Of a stretch of DNA of 64,000 nt, positions 37,566-47,587 are shown one piece after another. The translations under genes were made by a program, and so were the position numbers. The DNA lies in the NCBI RefSeq assembly GCF_001238275.1, contig NZ_LGTB01000012.1, positions 62,001-126,000 of the forward strand. Reading direction: 5' to 3'. The DNA comes from Bradyrhizobium viridifuturi. Lineage in GTDB: Bacteria; Pseudomonadota; Alphaproteobacteria; Rhizobiales; Xanthobacteraceae. Below the pieces are notes generated by a model. It was given only the letters and a program-made list of their open reading frames with translations, was not told the DNA's origin and did no database searches. Position 1 is the stretch's first letter, and each line of letters begins with the position of its first letter.

Positions 37566-37832
37566 TCAGTAGCAGCGGTTGACCAGGCGCCAGCGGGGAC
37601 CCCACGGGGTCGGCACCACGCGGCGCACGTAGCAGCCGCCGTAGCCATATCCGTAACCGCCGTAATAGGCCGGACCACCGACGATGACGCGCGGGCCACC
37701 CCACCAGCCGTGGTGCCATCCACCGTGCCAGCCGCCATGCCAACCGCCCCATGCCGAGGCGGAGGTCGGGGCGAGCGCGGCGGCGCCGAGCGAAATTGCG
37801 GCAATGGCGGCCAGCGAAATCTTGCGTAACAT
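37566..37832 (-). CDS. Secreted Gly/His/Trp/Tyr-rich small protein
   Basis: 88 residues. Signal peptide MLRKISLAAIAAISLGAAAL with cleavage near ASA (residue 27), then WGGWHGGWHGGWHHGWWGG, GGPAYYGGYGYGYGGCYV and a C-terminal block RRVVPTPWGPRWRLVNRCY with two cysteines. The WHGG repeats could bind metal or surfaces. Similar proteins are frequent in Bradyrhizobium-like genomes, but no function is established. It is monocistronic, with its own terminator. Confidence 0.8.
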   Translation of the reverse strand: MLRKISLAAIAAISLGAAALAPTSASAWGGWHGGWHGGWHHGWWGGPRVIVGGPAYYGGYGYGYGGCYVRRVVPTPWGPRWRLVNRCY

Positions 37833-38182
37833 GATCGTCTCCTCGAGCTATGGGCGCGCGCGGCGCGCCCGCGGTGACATCGTTTCCCGAGACGTCCTGT
37901 GAGGCTTGCGGATGGGGGGCCAGCAAGGCGTCCGATCGGTGGAGAGCCTATGCGGGTGGAGCTGAACGGCAGCGGCACGGCGCTGACAGAATGGGTTCAC
38001 CTAGGTGAAATCGCGGTAAGCCGGGCGAGCCGGTCGCGGCCCCAAGGCCGAGCGAATGGCGGTTTTCGTCTTGAAAATCCATCAAAACTAAAGGCTAACG
38101 CGTCACAGGGTCGCTTGCCGTTACCCCATCGCGCCGATATAAGCCCCCGCAACTCCCAGCCACCGTTTACAAGGACGAAATC

Positions 38183-38605
38183 ATGGCGATTGAACGCACC
38201 TTTTCGATCATCAAGCCCGATGCCACCGAGCGCAACCTGACCGGCGCGGTCAATGCGGTGATCGAGAAGGCGGGCCTGCGGGTCGTCGCGCAGAAGCGCA
38301 TCCGCATGACCCGCGGCCAGGCCGAGACCTTCTACGCCGTCCACAAGGCGCGCCCGTTCTTCGGCGAGCTGGTCGACTTCATGACCTCGGGCCCGGTGGT
38401 GGTCCAGGTGCTGGAAGGCGAGGGCGCCATCCTGAAGTATCGCGACGTGATGGGCGCGACCGATCCGTCGAAGGCGGCCGAAGGCACCATCCGCAAGCTC
38501 TATGCGAAGTCGATCGGCGAGAACTCGGTGCACGGTTCGGATGCGCCGGAGACCGCGGTGATCGAGATCGCGCAGTTCTTCGCTGGTAACGAGATCGTCG
38601 GCTAA
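38183..38605 (+). CDS. ndk: Nucleoside diphosphate kinase
   Basis: 140 residues with [23 protein letters not shown] and the phosphohistidine motif NSVHGSD (His117). It balances NTP pools. AAGGA precedes the ATG. A strong terminator follows. Confidence 0.97.
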   Translation: MAIERTFSIIKPDATERNLTGAVNAVIEKAGLRVVAQKRIRMTRGQAETFYAVHKARPFFGELVDFMTSGPVVVQVLEGEGAILKYRDVMGATDPSKAAEGTIRKLYAKSIGENSVHGSDAPETAVIEIAQFFAGNEIVG

Positions 38606-38623
38606 CGACGTACAACTGAAAGT

Positions 38624-38651
38624 GACACGGTCTCCTTGAGGAGACCGTGTC
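38624..38651 (+). terminator. Terminator after ndk
   Basis: GACACGGTCTCC-TTGA-GGAGACCGTGTC, a perfect 12-bp stem with a tetraloop, 18 bases after the ndk stop. Confidence 0.8.
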
Positions 38652-38717
38652 GAAATAGACTGGGGAGCGGCGGACGACCGCCGCCAGGGGCGGCCGCAAG
38701 GCCGAATAGGACTCGCT

Positions 38718-39557
38718 GTGGACTGGCTGTGGCAGATCTTTGATCCGGCGTACATCGGCGCGTTCTTCACCGAGTTCAAGAACGAGATGGCGACGCCGAC
38801 CTTCTGGGTCGCCGTCGGCAAGATCATCTGGATCAATGTCCTGCTGTCGGGCGACAACGCGCTCGTGATCGCGCTCGCCTGCCGCGGGCTCGCGCCGCGC
38901 CAGCGCCTGTGGGGCATGATTCTCGGTGCCGCCGCGGCGGTGCTGCTGCGCGTCATCTTCACCGGCATCGTCGCCAGCCTGATGGAGCTGCCCTTCCTGA
39001 AACTGGTCGGCGGACTGGCGCTGATCGTGATCGCCGCCAAGCTGCTGGTACCGGAGCAGGAGGACGAGGACGGCGTGCAGGCGGCCTCGCATCTGTGGGC
39101 CGCGGTGCAGATCGTCGTCGTCGCCGACATCGTGATGAGCCTCGACAATGTGATCGCGGTGGCGGCTGCCGCCAATGGCAGCGTGCCGCTGCTGGTGCTC
39201 GGCCTTGCGATCAGCGTTCCCTTGATCGTTGCCGGCGCGGCGCTGATCATGGCGCTGCTCACCAAGTTGCCGATCCTGGTCTGGGCAGGCGCCGCGCTGC
39301 TCGGCTGGATCGCCGGCGACGTGATCGCGACCGATCCGGCGGTGCATCCGAAGCTCGATGCGCTGTTCGCCGGCTCGCTCGGCGCCAGGCTCGATTCCTG
39401 GCTGACGTCGCTCGGGATGTCGCCGCAATTCGCCCATGGCGGCAGCGGCGGCGAAATCACGCTCGCCGTGCTCGGCATCATCGTGGTGCTGGTGATCGGA
39501 TCGCTCTGGCGCCGTCACGCGCTCCGCAAGGCCAAGCACGCCGCCAAGGCGGCGTGA
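38718..39557 (+). CDS. TerC-family integral membrane protein
   Basis: 279 residues with about seven helices. The paired signatures WINVLLSGDNALVIALA and VVVADIVMSLDNVIAVAAA carry the acidic residues (GDNA, SLDN) typical of TerC/YjbE proteins, which are linked to manganese efflux and metal resistance. GTG start. A cytoplasmic loop (QEDEDGVQAA) and a basic C-terminus are present. No yybP-ykoY-type leader is evident in the short gap after ndk. Confidence 0.88.
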   Translation: MDWLWQIFDPAYIGAFFTEFKNEMATPTFWVAVGKIIWINVLLSGDNALVIALACRGLAPRQRLWGMILGAAAAVLLRVIFTGIVASLMELPFLKLVGGLALIVIAAKLLVPEQEDEDGVQAASHLWAAVQIVVVADIVMSLDNVIAVAAAANGSVPLLVLGLAISVPLIVAGAALIMALLTKLPILVWAGAALLGWIAGDVIATDPAVHPKLDALFAGSLGARLDSWLTSLGMSPQFAHGGSGGEITLAVLGIIVVLVIGSLWRRHALRKAKHAAKAA

Positions 39558-39599
39558 CCGGCTCCTGCGATCGCTCGCTTCGGGCGGGCCACGGAATCG

Positions 39600-40838
39600 T
39601 CAACGGAACGCATCGATCCCGGTCAGCGCGCGTCCGACGGCAAGCGTATGAATTTCATGCGTGCCTTCGTATGTCGAGACAGCCTCGAGATTGATCATGT
39701 GGCGGATCGGCGCAAATTCCAAAGTAATGCCGTCACCGCCATGCAGGGCGCGGGCTTCACGTGCGACCTCAAGACCTGCCTGAACGTTCTGAAGCTTGCC
39801 CAGGCTGAGCTGCGCGGCCGTCACGCACCCCTGTTCTCTCAGGCGGCCGAGATGAATGGCGAGCATGGTGGCGTGGCCGACCTTCGAACACATCACCGCA
39901 AGGCGCTGCTGTGTGAGCTGGAAGTTCGCCAGCGGACGGCCGAACTGTGTTCGCGCGAGCGATCGCTCCAGTGCCGCGAGGAAGCAGTCGCGCGCTGCTC
40001 CCGCCGCGCCCCAGAGAATCCCGTAGCGCGCTTCGCTGGTGCAGGAGAGGGGCGCGCGTGGGCCAAGCGCAAGGGGAAGCAACGCCGATGCCGGCAGCCG
40101 AACGTCGGAGAGGCTGAGTTCCGTGGAAGAGGAATGGCGCATCGCGACCTTGTCGCCGATGTCGACGGCGCTGAAGCCGGTGGTTCGGGTCGGGACGACG
40201 AAGCCACGAATCCCATCGTCGGTCTTCGCCCAGACGATCGCAATGTCTGCATCTACGCCATTGGTGATCCAGCGCTTGCTGCCATTCAGCACCCAGTCGG
40301 GACCGTCCCGCCGGGCCACCGTCTGCATGCCGGCGATATCGCTGCCGGCATTGGGCTCGGTCAACGCGAAGCAGCCGACAGCCTCGCCTGTGGCAAGCTG
40401 CGGCAACCATTCCGAACGTTGGTCCGGCGAACCGTACTCGGCCAGCGCGAACATCACGAGGTTGTCTTGCGTTGAAACGAGCTGCCGAAAGGCGGTGTCG
40501 CCTGCTTCGAGCTCGAGCATCTGCAAGCCGAACGAGACTGCAGGCGGGATCCGGGCGGCAGATTCCCCGATCAATCTGCCGAACATCCGGTGCCGGCCGA
40601 ACAGCTTCGTCAGTTCGCGAAGGGGCGGCCTTGTCTTGAACCAATCCCGTGTATGGGGCTTCAGCTCTGTTTCGACGAACTGCCTCACGGCATCGCGTTC
40701 GCTGCGCTCCGCAGGTGTGAGCAGCAGGTCGAGTGCCAGGAAGTCCGCCGGGCTCGAAGTGTCCTTGCCATGCAGTACTTCCGGCAGCAGCCATACCTGT
40801 TCGGCGGCGTCATGTTCCACAAGCGATACGTTCGCCAT
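39600..40838 (-). CDS. Acyl-CoA dehydrogenase, glutaryl-CoA-dehydrogenase-like
   Basis: 412 residues from the ATG at 40838, chosen because AAAGGAGG precedes it. ACAD motifs seen are CFALTEPNAGSDIAGMQT, GSKRWITNG and the C-terminal YEGTHEIHTLAVGRALTG. The latter, with its catalytic Glu, is the pattern of glutaryl-CoA dehydrogenases, which convert glutaryl-CoA to crotonyl-CoA in lysine and aromatic breakdown. A LysR regulator lies upstream on the same strand, as in gcdR-gcdH pairs. Substrate assignment is by similarity of the C-terminal motif only. Confidence 0.85.
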   Translation of the reverse strand: MANVSLVEHDAAEQVWLLPEVLHGKDTSSPADFLALDLLLTPAERSERDAVRQFVETELKPHTRDWFKTRPPLRELTKLFGRHRMFGRLIGESAARIPPAVSFGLQMLELEAGDTAFRQLVSTQDNLVMFALAEYGSPDQRSEWLPQLATGEAVGCFALTEPNAGSDIAGMQTVARRDGPDWVLNGSKRWITNGVDADIAIVWAKTDDGIRGFVVPTRTTGFSAVDIGDKVAMRHSSSTELSLSDVRLPASALLPLALGPRAPLSCTSEARYGILWGAAGAARDCFLAALERSLARTQFGRPLANFQLTQQRLAVMCSKVGHATMLAIHLGRLREQGCVTAAQLSLGKLQNVQAGLEVAREARALHGGDGITLEFAPIRHMINLEAVSTYEGTHEIHTLAVGRALTGIDAFR

Positions 40839-40921
40839 TTCGAATCGTCCTCCTTTGCGAGACCGGCATTTGCCTGCGAGCGACCTGTGCATCGCGGTGG
40901 TGCGGAGGAGAACTGCCGATC

Positions 40922-40942
40922 TGTGCGCAGTTCCTGTGCGCA
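40922..40942. promoter_or_regulatory. Two TGTGCGCA direct repeats upstream of the acyl-CoA dehydrogenase
   Basis: TGTGCGCA occurs at 40922-40929 and again at 40935-40942. A related TGTGC/GCACA dyad lies at the LysR start (41822-41839). The shared motif suggests the LysR protein controls both promoters. Confidence 0.45.
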
Positions 40943-40976
40943 AACGCGCAGAAGTGTGGCTACGAGATGTCCCGGC

Positions 40977-41822
40977 TCACCTCAGGCACTGGGTTATGGT
41001 CACGAGGTGATCGATCACGACGCGGATCCGTGCCGAGCGGCCGATGTCGGGGTGATAGACGAGCCACAATTGGCGCGTGGCTTCCTCGCTTTCAGCCACG
41101 CAGCGGAGCTCCTTGCAGTCCGCCGCGAGTACGTGGGGTACGGCGGCGAGCCCCATCCCGGCGCGGGCACCCGAAATCAGGGACACCAGATCGTTGGCAA
41201 GCATCACGATGGGCCGATCTCCGGCGAACTTGCGCAACCAGCGTTGCTGCGGAGAAGCGTCAAGCGCTTCGTCATAGGCGAGAAAGACCCGATCTGGCTC
41301 GGCGACCTCGTCGAGATAAGCGTGCGCACCGTAGATGCCGTATCGCAGGTGGCCCAGGTTCCGGATCGTCAAGCCGCTGTCCTCGGGGCGTGACAGCCGC
41401 AACGCAATATCGGCTTCGCGGCGGGCGAGGCTCGCTGCGGCGGTAGCACCGAGAACGTCGAGAACGAGACCGGGATGATCCCGGCCCAGAGCCGCAAGCC
41501 GAGGAACCAGCCAGAGGCTTGCGAACGCAGGCGGCGCGCTGATCCTAACCCGGCCATTGATCGCAGCCTCACCGCCTTCGAGGCGTTGAATCGAGAAGAC
41601 AGCTTCTTCGAGTGAGCCGACGCGTTCGGCGATACGTTCGCCTTCGGCCGTCAGCACATATCCGCGTGGCAAGCGATCGAACAGCTTGATCTTGAGCGCG
41701 CGCTCCAGGCTGTCGATACGCCGGGCGACCGTCGAATGGTCAGCGCGAAGCCGGCGGGCGGTGGCCGAGAGATTACCTTGGCGCACAAGTTCGGCAAAGA
41801 AACGCAGGTCATCCCAATCCAT
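40977..41822 (-). CDS. LysR-family transcriptional regulator
   Basis: 281 residues. The N-terminal winged helix (MDWDDLRFFAELVRQGNLS; ATARRLRADHSTVARRIDSLE) and the substrate-binding domain (VRISAPPAFASLWLVPRL) are standard. It is divergent from a quinone oxidoreductase and upstream of the acyl-CoA dehydrogenase. The dyad overlapping its start codon fits negative autoregulation. The inducer is probably an acid or CoA ester from the neighbouring pathway (inference). Confidence 0.92.
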   Translation of the reverse strand: MDWDDLRFFAELVRQGNLSATARRLRADHSTVARRIDSLERALKIKLFDRLPRGYVLTAEGERIAERVGSLEEAVFSIQRLEGGEAAINGRVRISAPPAFASLWLVPRLAALGRDHPGLVLDVLGATAAASLARREADIALRLSRPEDSGLTIRNLGHLRYGIYGAHAYLDEVAEPDRVFLAYDEALDASPQQRWLRKFAGDRPIVMLANDLVSLISGARAGMGLAAVPHVLAADCKELRCVAESEEATRQLWLVYHPDIGRSARIRVVIDHLVTITQCLR

Positions 41823-41839
41823 GTGCGAATTTTTGCACA
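41822..41839. promoter_or_regulatory. LysR operator candidate overlapping the regulator's start
   Basis: TGTGC-N8-GCACA dyad beginning at the first base of the LysR start codon (read on the minus strand), within the 92-base divergent region. AT-rich centre, typical size for a LysR site. Confidence 0.55.
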
Positions 41840-41914
41840 GAAACTGCGCGGAGATAAGGAATTCTTGCGCGCAGGCGGTCGCCCTAGGTTGGCCTCACCA
41901 TCTGGAGACCACCA

Positions 41915-42888
41915 ATGACCCTGAGCATTGCCATGACCGCGCCCGGCGGCGTCGACGTCTTCGCGCCCGTTCGTGCGGACCTTCCACATCCGGCCGCCGA
42001 TGAGGTGCGGCTGCGTCAAACCGCGATCGGCGTTAACTTTGTCGATATCTACCAGCGCATGGGGCTTTATCCCGTACCCAGCATGCCCGCCGTCCTCGGA
42101 GTCGAGGGTGCCGGCATCGTGGAAGCTGTCGGGACTGAGGTCGAGGCGTTTCGCATCGGCGATCGTGTCGCCTATGCCGGCCTGCCGCTCGGCGGCTATG
42201 CCGAAGCGCGCAACCTGCCGGCCAGCAGGCTGGTGCGCATTCCCGACGGGATCGATGACCAGACCGCAGCGGCCGCCATGTTGCGCGGCATCACTGCGCA
42301 CATGTTGCTCGATCGCGTCTGCCCGGTCCGTCAGGGCATGGTGGTGCTCGTGCACGCCGCCGCGGGAGGACTCGGGTTGATCCTCACGCAGTGGGCAAAG
42401 CGGCTCGGCGCAACCGTGATCGGTACGGTCGGCTCCCCCGACAAGGCAGAGCTTGCGCGCAGCCACGGGCTCGATCACGCGATCCAGTATCGCGAGACGG
42501 ATTTCGTCGCGGAGGTTCGGCGTCTAACCGATGGCGGCGGCGTCGACATCGCCTATGACGGGGTTGGCGGTGAAACGTTGATACGGACGCTCGATGCGAT
42601 GAAGCCGTTCGGCAGCATCATCAGCGTCGGCCAGGCCAGCGGCTCTTTGCCGGCGATCGCGCTCGGCGAGTTGGGACCCCGTCGGTCATTGTCGCTCGCG
42701 CGGCCCAGCTTCTTTGCCTATGCCAGCGATCCAAATTCCTCGCCCGCGCTACGGCCGCCTTGTTTGAGCAACTCGGACGCGGCCTGAAGATCAAGATCGG
42801 CGCCGAGCTTCCACTGGGCGACGCTGCCAAAGCGCATCTCCGTCTCGAGCAAGGTGCAACCGTCGGGTCCATTTTGCTCAGGCCGTAA
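41915..42888 (+). CDS. Quinone oxidoreductase (zeta-crystallin-like MDR), frameshift near 42730
   Basis: NADPH-dependent MDR without zinc ligands, of the QOR type. It shows GVNFVDIYQRMGLYP, GVEGAGIVEAVG and the cofactor loop HAAAGGLGLILTQWAK. After FFAYASD the first frame runs into PNSSPALRP; the next frame gives KFLARATAALFEQLGRGL and a normal C-terminus ending LLRP at 42888. The span of 974 bases is 2 mod 3. It is divergent from the LysR gene, which probably controls it. Confidence 0.88.
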
Positions 42889-42963
42889 CGACCGCCACAG
42901 CTCTCGAATTGAATCATCCGACAAGGGAAGCCCGGTTCGATCCTGGTGGTGTCGGGAACGCTC

Positions 42964-44466
42964 CTAGCGCCGTACGATCGAGCCGGCGCGCCCGACGAGC
43001 CGCGCCAACTGCCTGAAGCGGCTGCCGACGCGATCGGCGACCAGATCGACCATCCGATGCTCGAACACCAGCATCAGCTTGCGGCCCTGGGTGCGGAAAT
43101 GGGTCGCCGGCAGCACGCCGGTGCGCGCCGCCGTGATCAGATGCGCGACCCGGAACGCGGCGCCGAGCACGCGCGCACGCTCGTCCATCGCCGGCGTCAC
43201 CAGCGAGCGGATCTGCGGCGGCGGTTCGTTCTCCTCGCTGAGGCCGGCGTAGCGATAGAACACCGAGAGCGCGACGAAGGCGCGTCCCTGATGCGTGATC
43301 GAGCCGAAATTGCCGTTCATGATCAGGCTGAGGGTTTCCTCGCCGCGGTGATCGGGATGCACGCGCCAGCCGATGTCGGAGAGCAGGCAGGCGACGTGAC
43401 GCAGCCTGCGGTCCTCCTCGGTCTCGCGCAGCCTGACGACGCGCACCAGGCGGTCGGTCCAGGCAGTCAGCTCCTTGGCGTGGCGGGCGGAGCGTGACAG
43501 CAGCTCGTTGAGGTTCTGCGCGGCGCAGGCGAGGCCGTCCTTGGCGCGTTCGGCCGGCGGCAGCATCTCGTAGAGCAGGCCCTCGCGCACGCCGAAGGTC
43601 GAGAACACAATGGTCTTCGGCTGGGCCACGCGGATGATGTATTCGAGCACGAGCGCGGCGTAGGCCAGCAGCGGCCGCCGCGCATCGGCAATCGATTCGA
43701 TATTGGCCAGCATGTTGGTGGCCGCCAGCCGCCGCAGCCGCTGTGCGAAGTCGAGCGCGTCGGCGGCCGGGATCGAATAGCCGTGCATCACCTTGAGCGG
43801 GTAGCCGCTCTGGATGATGTGGATGCGCGCCAGCGCACGCCAGGTGCCGCCGACCGCGTAGAAGGTGCGGCCGCGGCCGGTCTTGAGCTGGGCGACGCCG
43901 AGCAGCTCGTTCTTGACGATGCGTTCGGCGCGCTTGAGCGATTTGTTCGAGAGGTCCTGCAGTGCGAGGCTGCCGAGCGGCAGCGTCACGCCGCTGCGCA
44001 CGCGGTTGCCCTTGACGTCGATCAGTTCGAGTGAGCCGCCGCCGAGATCGCCGACGATGCCGTTCGGATTGTGCACGCCCGAGACGACGCCGAGCGCCGA
44101 CAGCTTCGCTTCACGCGGTCCGGTGAGAATCTCGATCTTGGCGCCACAGATGCGCTCGGCCTTGGCGATGAAGTCCGGACCGTTCTTGGCGTCGCGGCAG
44201 GCCGCGGTCGCGATCGCATAGACGCGGCCGACCTGCTGGATCCGGCACAGCGCGCGGAAGCGGCGCAGCGCGGTCAGCGCCTTGTTGACCGCGTCGATTG
44301 CGAGCAGGCCGGTGCTCTGCACCTCGCGCCCGAGCCCGCACAGCGCCTTCTCGTTGAAGATCGTGATGAGGCTGCGCGCCATCGACTCGTAAACCACGAG
44401 ACGAACCGAGTTCGAGCCGATATCGATCACAGCGACGCTGGAAGCGCGCTTCCGCGGCCGCTTCAC
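42964..44466 (-). CDS. ppx: Exopolyphosphatase / GppA-family phosphatase
   Basis: 500 residues, ASKHA fold. AVIDIGSNSVRLVVY near residue 12 and VGDLGGGSLELI are the two phosphate-binding loops; the C-terminal HD-like helical domain carries LSDIGWRVHPDHRG. It degrades polyphosphate or converts pppGpp. It starts 12 bases after the ppk stop, so synthesis and breakdown genes share a transcript. Confidence 0.93.
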   Translation of the reverse strand: MKRPRKRASSVAVIDIGSNSVRLVVYESMARSLITIFNEKALCGLGREVQSTGLLAIDAVNKALTALRRFRALCRIQQVGRVYAIATAACRDAKNGPDFIAKAERICGAKIEILTGPREAKLSALGVVSGVHNPNGIVGDLGGGSLELIDVKGNRVRSGVTLPLGSLALQDLSNKSLKRAERIVKNELLGVAQLKTGRGRTFYAVGGTWRALARIHIIQSGYPLKVMHGYSIPAADALDFAQRLRRLAATNMLANIESIADARRPLLAYAALVLEYIIRVAQPKTIVFSTFGVREGLLYEMLPPAERAKDGLACAAQNLNELLSRSARHAKELTAWTDRLVRVVRLRETEEDRRLRHVACLLSDIGWRVHPDHRGEETLSLIMNGNFGSITHQGRAFVALSVFYRYAGLSEENEPPPQIRSLVTPAMDERARVLGAAFRVAHLITAARTGVLPATHFRTQGRKLMLVFEHRMVDLVADRVGSRFRQLARLVGRAGSIVRR

Positions 44467-44478
44467 CGGTAGGCCCCC

Positions 44479-46683
44479 TTAAGACGATGGCTGCTGACGC
44501 TCGTTGCGACGCGTGAGACGGCGCGGTGAAGATTCCTTGAGAGACTTACCACGGCCGGACAGACTCGGATTTGTCATAAAATAGTCATGCAGATTGAAGG
44601 GCTCTTCGCCCTTCGCGGCCTTCATACGCGTTGACGATCCGTCGGGCAACAATTGCCAGCTCTGCTCGGTGTCCTTCAGGTTCGCGACCATGATCTGTTC
44701 GAGAACCTGCTGATGCACCGTAGGATTTTGCAGCGGACAGAGAACCTCGACGCGGCGGTCGAGGTTGCGCGGCATCATGTCGGCGGACGAGATATACACA
44801 GCAGCTTTTGTGCTCGGCAGGCCCTGGCCCATGCCGAAGCAATAGATTCGGCCGTGTTCCAGGAACCGGCCGATCACCGATTTGACGCGGATGTTCTCCG
44901 ACAATCCCGGGAGGCCGGGCCGCAGGCAGCAGATGCCGCGCACCACGAGTTCGACCGAGACGCCGGCCTGCGAGGCCTCGTACAGCGCGTCGATGATGTC
45001 GGGGTCGACCAGCGCATTCATCTTCATCCAGACCGCGCCCGGCCGTCCGTGCTTGACGTGGGCGATCTCGCCATGGATGTGCTCGATGATCCGCTTGCGC
45101 AGCGTCAGCGGCGACACCGCCATCTTCTCGATGTCGCTCGGCTCGGCATAGCCGGTGATGTAGTTGAAGACCCGCGCGACGTCGCGACCGATGATCGGAT
45201 CCGAAGTGAAGTAGGAGAGGTCGGTGTAGATGCGCGCGGTGACCGGATGATAGTTGCCGGTGCCGGTGTGCACATAGGTCGTGAGGTTGCCGCCCTCGCG
45301 GCGCACCACCATCGACAGCTTGGCATGCGTCTTCAGTTCGATGAAGCCGTAGACCACCTGCACGCCGGCCCGCTCGAGGTCGCGCGCCCAGCGGATGTTG
45401 GCTTCCTCGTCGAAGCGCGCCTTGAGTTCGATCAGCGCGGTCACCGACTTGCCGGCTTCGGCGGCCTCGGCGAGCGCACGCACGATCGGCGAGTTGTTCG
45501 AGGTGCGATAGAGGGTCTGCTTGATCGCGACCACGTCGGGATCGCGCGCAGCCTGCTGCAGGAACTGGACGACGACGTCGAAGGATTCGTAGGGGTGGTG
45601 GACCACGAGGTCCTTCTGGCGGATGGCAGCGAAGATATCGCCGCCATGGTCGCGCACGCGCTCGGGGTGGCGCGGCACGTAGGGCGGGAATTCGAGGTCG
45701 GGGCGATTGAGGCGGGTGAGCTGCGACAGCTCGTTCATCGCCAGCACGCCGTCGACCAGGATCACTTCATCGTCGGCTGCCGACAATGCGTGCTGCACGA
45801 AAATGCGCAGCTCTTCGGGCATCGAGGCCTCGATCTCGAGCCGGATCACCGACCCGCGCCGGCGGCGCTTCAGCGCGGTCTCGAACAGGCGCACGAGGTC
45901 TTCGGCCTCTTCCTCGATTTCGAGCTCGGAGTCCCTGATGATGCGGAATGCACCCTGGCCCTTGACGGTGTAGCCGGGGAACAGGCGGCCGATGAACAGA
46001 CCAGTGGCCTGCTCGAGCGTGATCAGCCGCGCCGGAGCTCCTTCCTTCGTGGTGGGAATACGGATGAAGCGGTCGATCTTGCCGGGCATGCGGATCAGCG
46101 CGTTCATCGCCTTGCCGTCGGAGATCCGCGACAGCTGCAGCGCGACCGTGAAGCCGAGGTTCGGGATGAACGGGAAGGGATGCGCCGGATCGATCGCCAG
46201 CGGGGTCAACAGCGGAAAGATGTTGTGGAGGAAGTGATCCTCGATCCAGGCGCGCTCGGACTTGGTGACGTCGCGCCCATCGACTAGCTGGATGCCGACC
46301 TTGGACAGGATGTCACGAAGGTCGCTCCAGATCGCCTGCTGGTCGGAGGCGAGCTGCGACACCGTCTTGTTGATCATGACGAGCTGCTCGGCCGGCAGCA
46401 GGCCGTCCGGGCTGCGCTCGGCGATACCCTCGCGGACCTGCGCCTTGATGCCGGCGACGCGCACCATGAAGAATTCGTCGAGATTGTTCGCCGAAATCGA
46501 CAGGAAGCGGACCCGCTCCAGCACGGGATGGCCTGTGTTGACCGATTCCTCGAGCACCCGGCGGTTGAAGTGCAGCCAGGAGAGCTCCCGGTTGATGAAG
46601 CGCTCGGGGCTGCTCGCGATCGCCGGGACGGGCGGGAGCTCCGCCTCTTTCTCTTTGATTTCAGGTGCTTGTGCGGAGTCCAT
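44479..46683 (-). CDS. ppk: Polyphosphate kinase 1
   Basis: 734 residues from the ATG at 46683; a TTG five codons upstream is possible. The N-terminal domain reads [19 protein letters not shown], and the head domain carries [10 protein letters not shown]. The catalytic domains show the autophosphorylated-His motif [14 protein letters not shown] and HTGTGNYHP. It polymerises ATP gamma-phosphate into polyphosphate at the inner membrane. It is upstream of ppx on the same strand. Confidence 0.95.
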   Translation of the reverse strand: MDSAQAPEIKEKEAELPPVPAIASSPERFINRELSWLHFNRRVLEESVNTGHPVLERVRFLSISANNLDEFFMVRVAGIKAQVREGIAERSPDGLLPAEQLVMINKTVSQLASDQQAIWSDLRDILSKVGIQLVDGRDVTKSERAWIEDHFLHNIFPLLTPLAIDPAHPFPFIPNLGFTVALQLSRISDGKAMNALIRMPGKIDRFIRIPTTKEGAPARLITLEQATGLFIGRLFPGYTVKGQGAFRIIRDSELEIEEEAEDLVRLFETALKRRRRGSVIRLEIEASMPEELRIFVQHALSAADDEVILVDGVLAMNELSQLTRLNRPDLEFPPYVPRHPERVRDHGGDIFAAIRQKDLVVHHPYESFDVVVQFLQQAARDPDVVAIKQTLYRTSNNSPIVRALAEAAEAGKSVTALIELKARFDEEANIRWARDLERAGVQVVYGFIELKTHAKLSMVVRREGGNLTTYVHTGTGNYHPVTARIYTDLSYFTSDPIIGRDVARVFNYITGYAEPSDIEKMAVSPLTLRKRIIEHIHGEIAHVKHGRPGAVWMKMNALVDPDIIDALYEASQAGVSVELVVRGICCLRPGLPGLSENIRVKSVIGRFLEHGRIYCFGMGQGLPSTKAAVYISSADMMPRNLDRRVEVLCPLQNPTVHQQVLEQIMVANLKDTEQSWQLLPDGSSTRMKAAKGEEPFNLHDYFMTNPSLSGRGKSLKESSPRRLTRRNERQQPSS

Positions 46684-46815
46684 CAAGTGCTGGTCCAATT
46701 CGGGGCAGGGGGCCGGAGCGGTCTAGCCGAAGGCCGCAGAGACCATGTGATATTGCGATGACGTTTCGATGACATTGATGTTCCGCCCGCCCGCGCCGTC
46801 AAGCCGCAGGTCAAA

Positions 46816-47505
46816 TCAGGCGTCCCGCAACAGCTCCGCCGCCAGCGCCCGGGTGACCGGCCGGCCGAGCCGCAGCGCCTCGGTATCGAGCAGCTCGACC
46901 GCCTGCCGGACGGCGGTATAGGAGCGCTCGATCCGGTTGGTCAGGTAGCTGACCAGCGGCTCGTCCACGCTCATCTGGCGGTCGGCACAGAATTTGACGA
47001 TCAGGCCGCGGAACAGCTGGTCGTCGGGCGGCAGCAGCGTCACGGTCGGCACGGCGCGAAGCCGCGACCGCAGGTCGCGCAGCTCGATCTCGAATGCCGA
47101 CGGCGGGACGCGCGCCGTGATCAAAACGAAGGCATCGTCCTGGCGCGCCAGATTCATCAGATGAAACATCGCGCGCTCGTCGAAATCCGACGGCCGCAGA
47201 TCCTCGACCACCAGTGCGCCGGTCGTAAGCGCCGTCGGCACTGCCTCGGCGGTCAGTGCATGCGCCGCGGTCGAGCGGGCGCCGGCGCTCTCGGCCCAGA
47301 TCGCGGCGAGGTGGCTCTTGCCGGAGCCGTCGGGCCCGACCAGCAGCATGATTCGGTTCGGCCAGTCGGGCCAGCTGTCGATCAGTGCCAGCGCGGCTTC
47401 GTTGGCGGGCCCCTCGAGGAAATCGTCGCGGGTCAGTTTCTCCTCGTGCGGCAGGGCCAAGGCCAATTGACGAGGTTGAACGCTACCGGCCACGCAAGTC
47501 TCCAA
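46816..47505 (-). CDS. hdaA: DnaA-related regulator HdaA
   Basis: 229 residues. A short N-terminal QLALAL motif (13-18) matches the beta-clamp-binding element of Hda. The AAA+ core has VGPDGSGKSHLA (Walker A, 57-68), LVVEDL (Walker B) and DLRSRLRAVPTV, the box VII arginine region. There is no DNA-binding domain. Hda proteins with the clamp promote ATP hydrolysis by DnaA after initiation. The position between ppk and a phosphatidyltransferase is conserved in alphaproteobacteria. Confidence 0.88.
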   Translation of the reverse strand: METCVAGSVQPRQLALALPHEEKLTRDDFLEGPANEAALALIDSWPDWPNRIMLLVGPDGSGKSHLAAIWAESAGARSTAAHALTAEAVPTALTTGALVVEDLRPSDFDERAMFHLMNLARQDDAFVLITARVPPSAFEIELRDLRSRLRAVPTVTLLPPDDQLFRGLIVKFCADRQMSVDEPLVSYLTNRIERSYTAVRQAVELLDTEALRLGRPVTRALAAELLRDA

Positions 47506-47519
47506 ACCACTTCATTCTA

Positions 47520-47587
47520 GCATGATCCCTGCGCAAACGCTTCGCGTTTGTCGCGGGAAAACCGGCTTCCACTTTTCCGGATCGTGC
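47520..47587. repeat. Short inverted repeat with inner hairpin
   Basis: GCATGATCC and GGATCGTGC are near-perfect outer arms; inside, CAAACG-CTTCG-CGTTTG forms a hairpin at 47534-47550. It fills the gap between hdaA and the upstream gene and resembles 18885-18928. Confidence 0.6.

Noticed and set aside
38652..38717. Manganese riboswitch before the TerC-type gene
   Set aside because: Only 66 bases between the ndk terminator and the GTG; no yybP-ykoY-like core visible.
44653..46287. 544-codon plus-strand frame opposite ppk
   Set aside because: Antisense shadow; ppk motifs on the minus strand are unequivocal.
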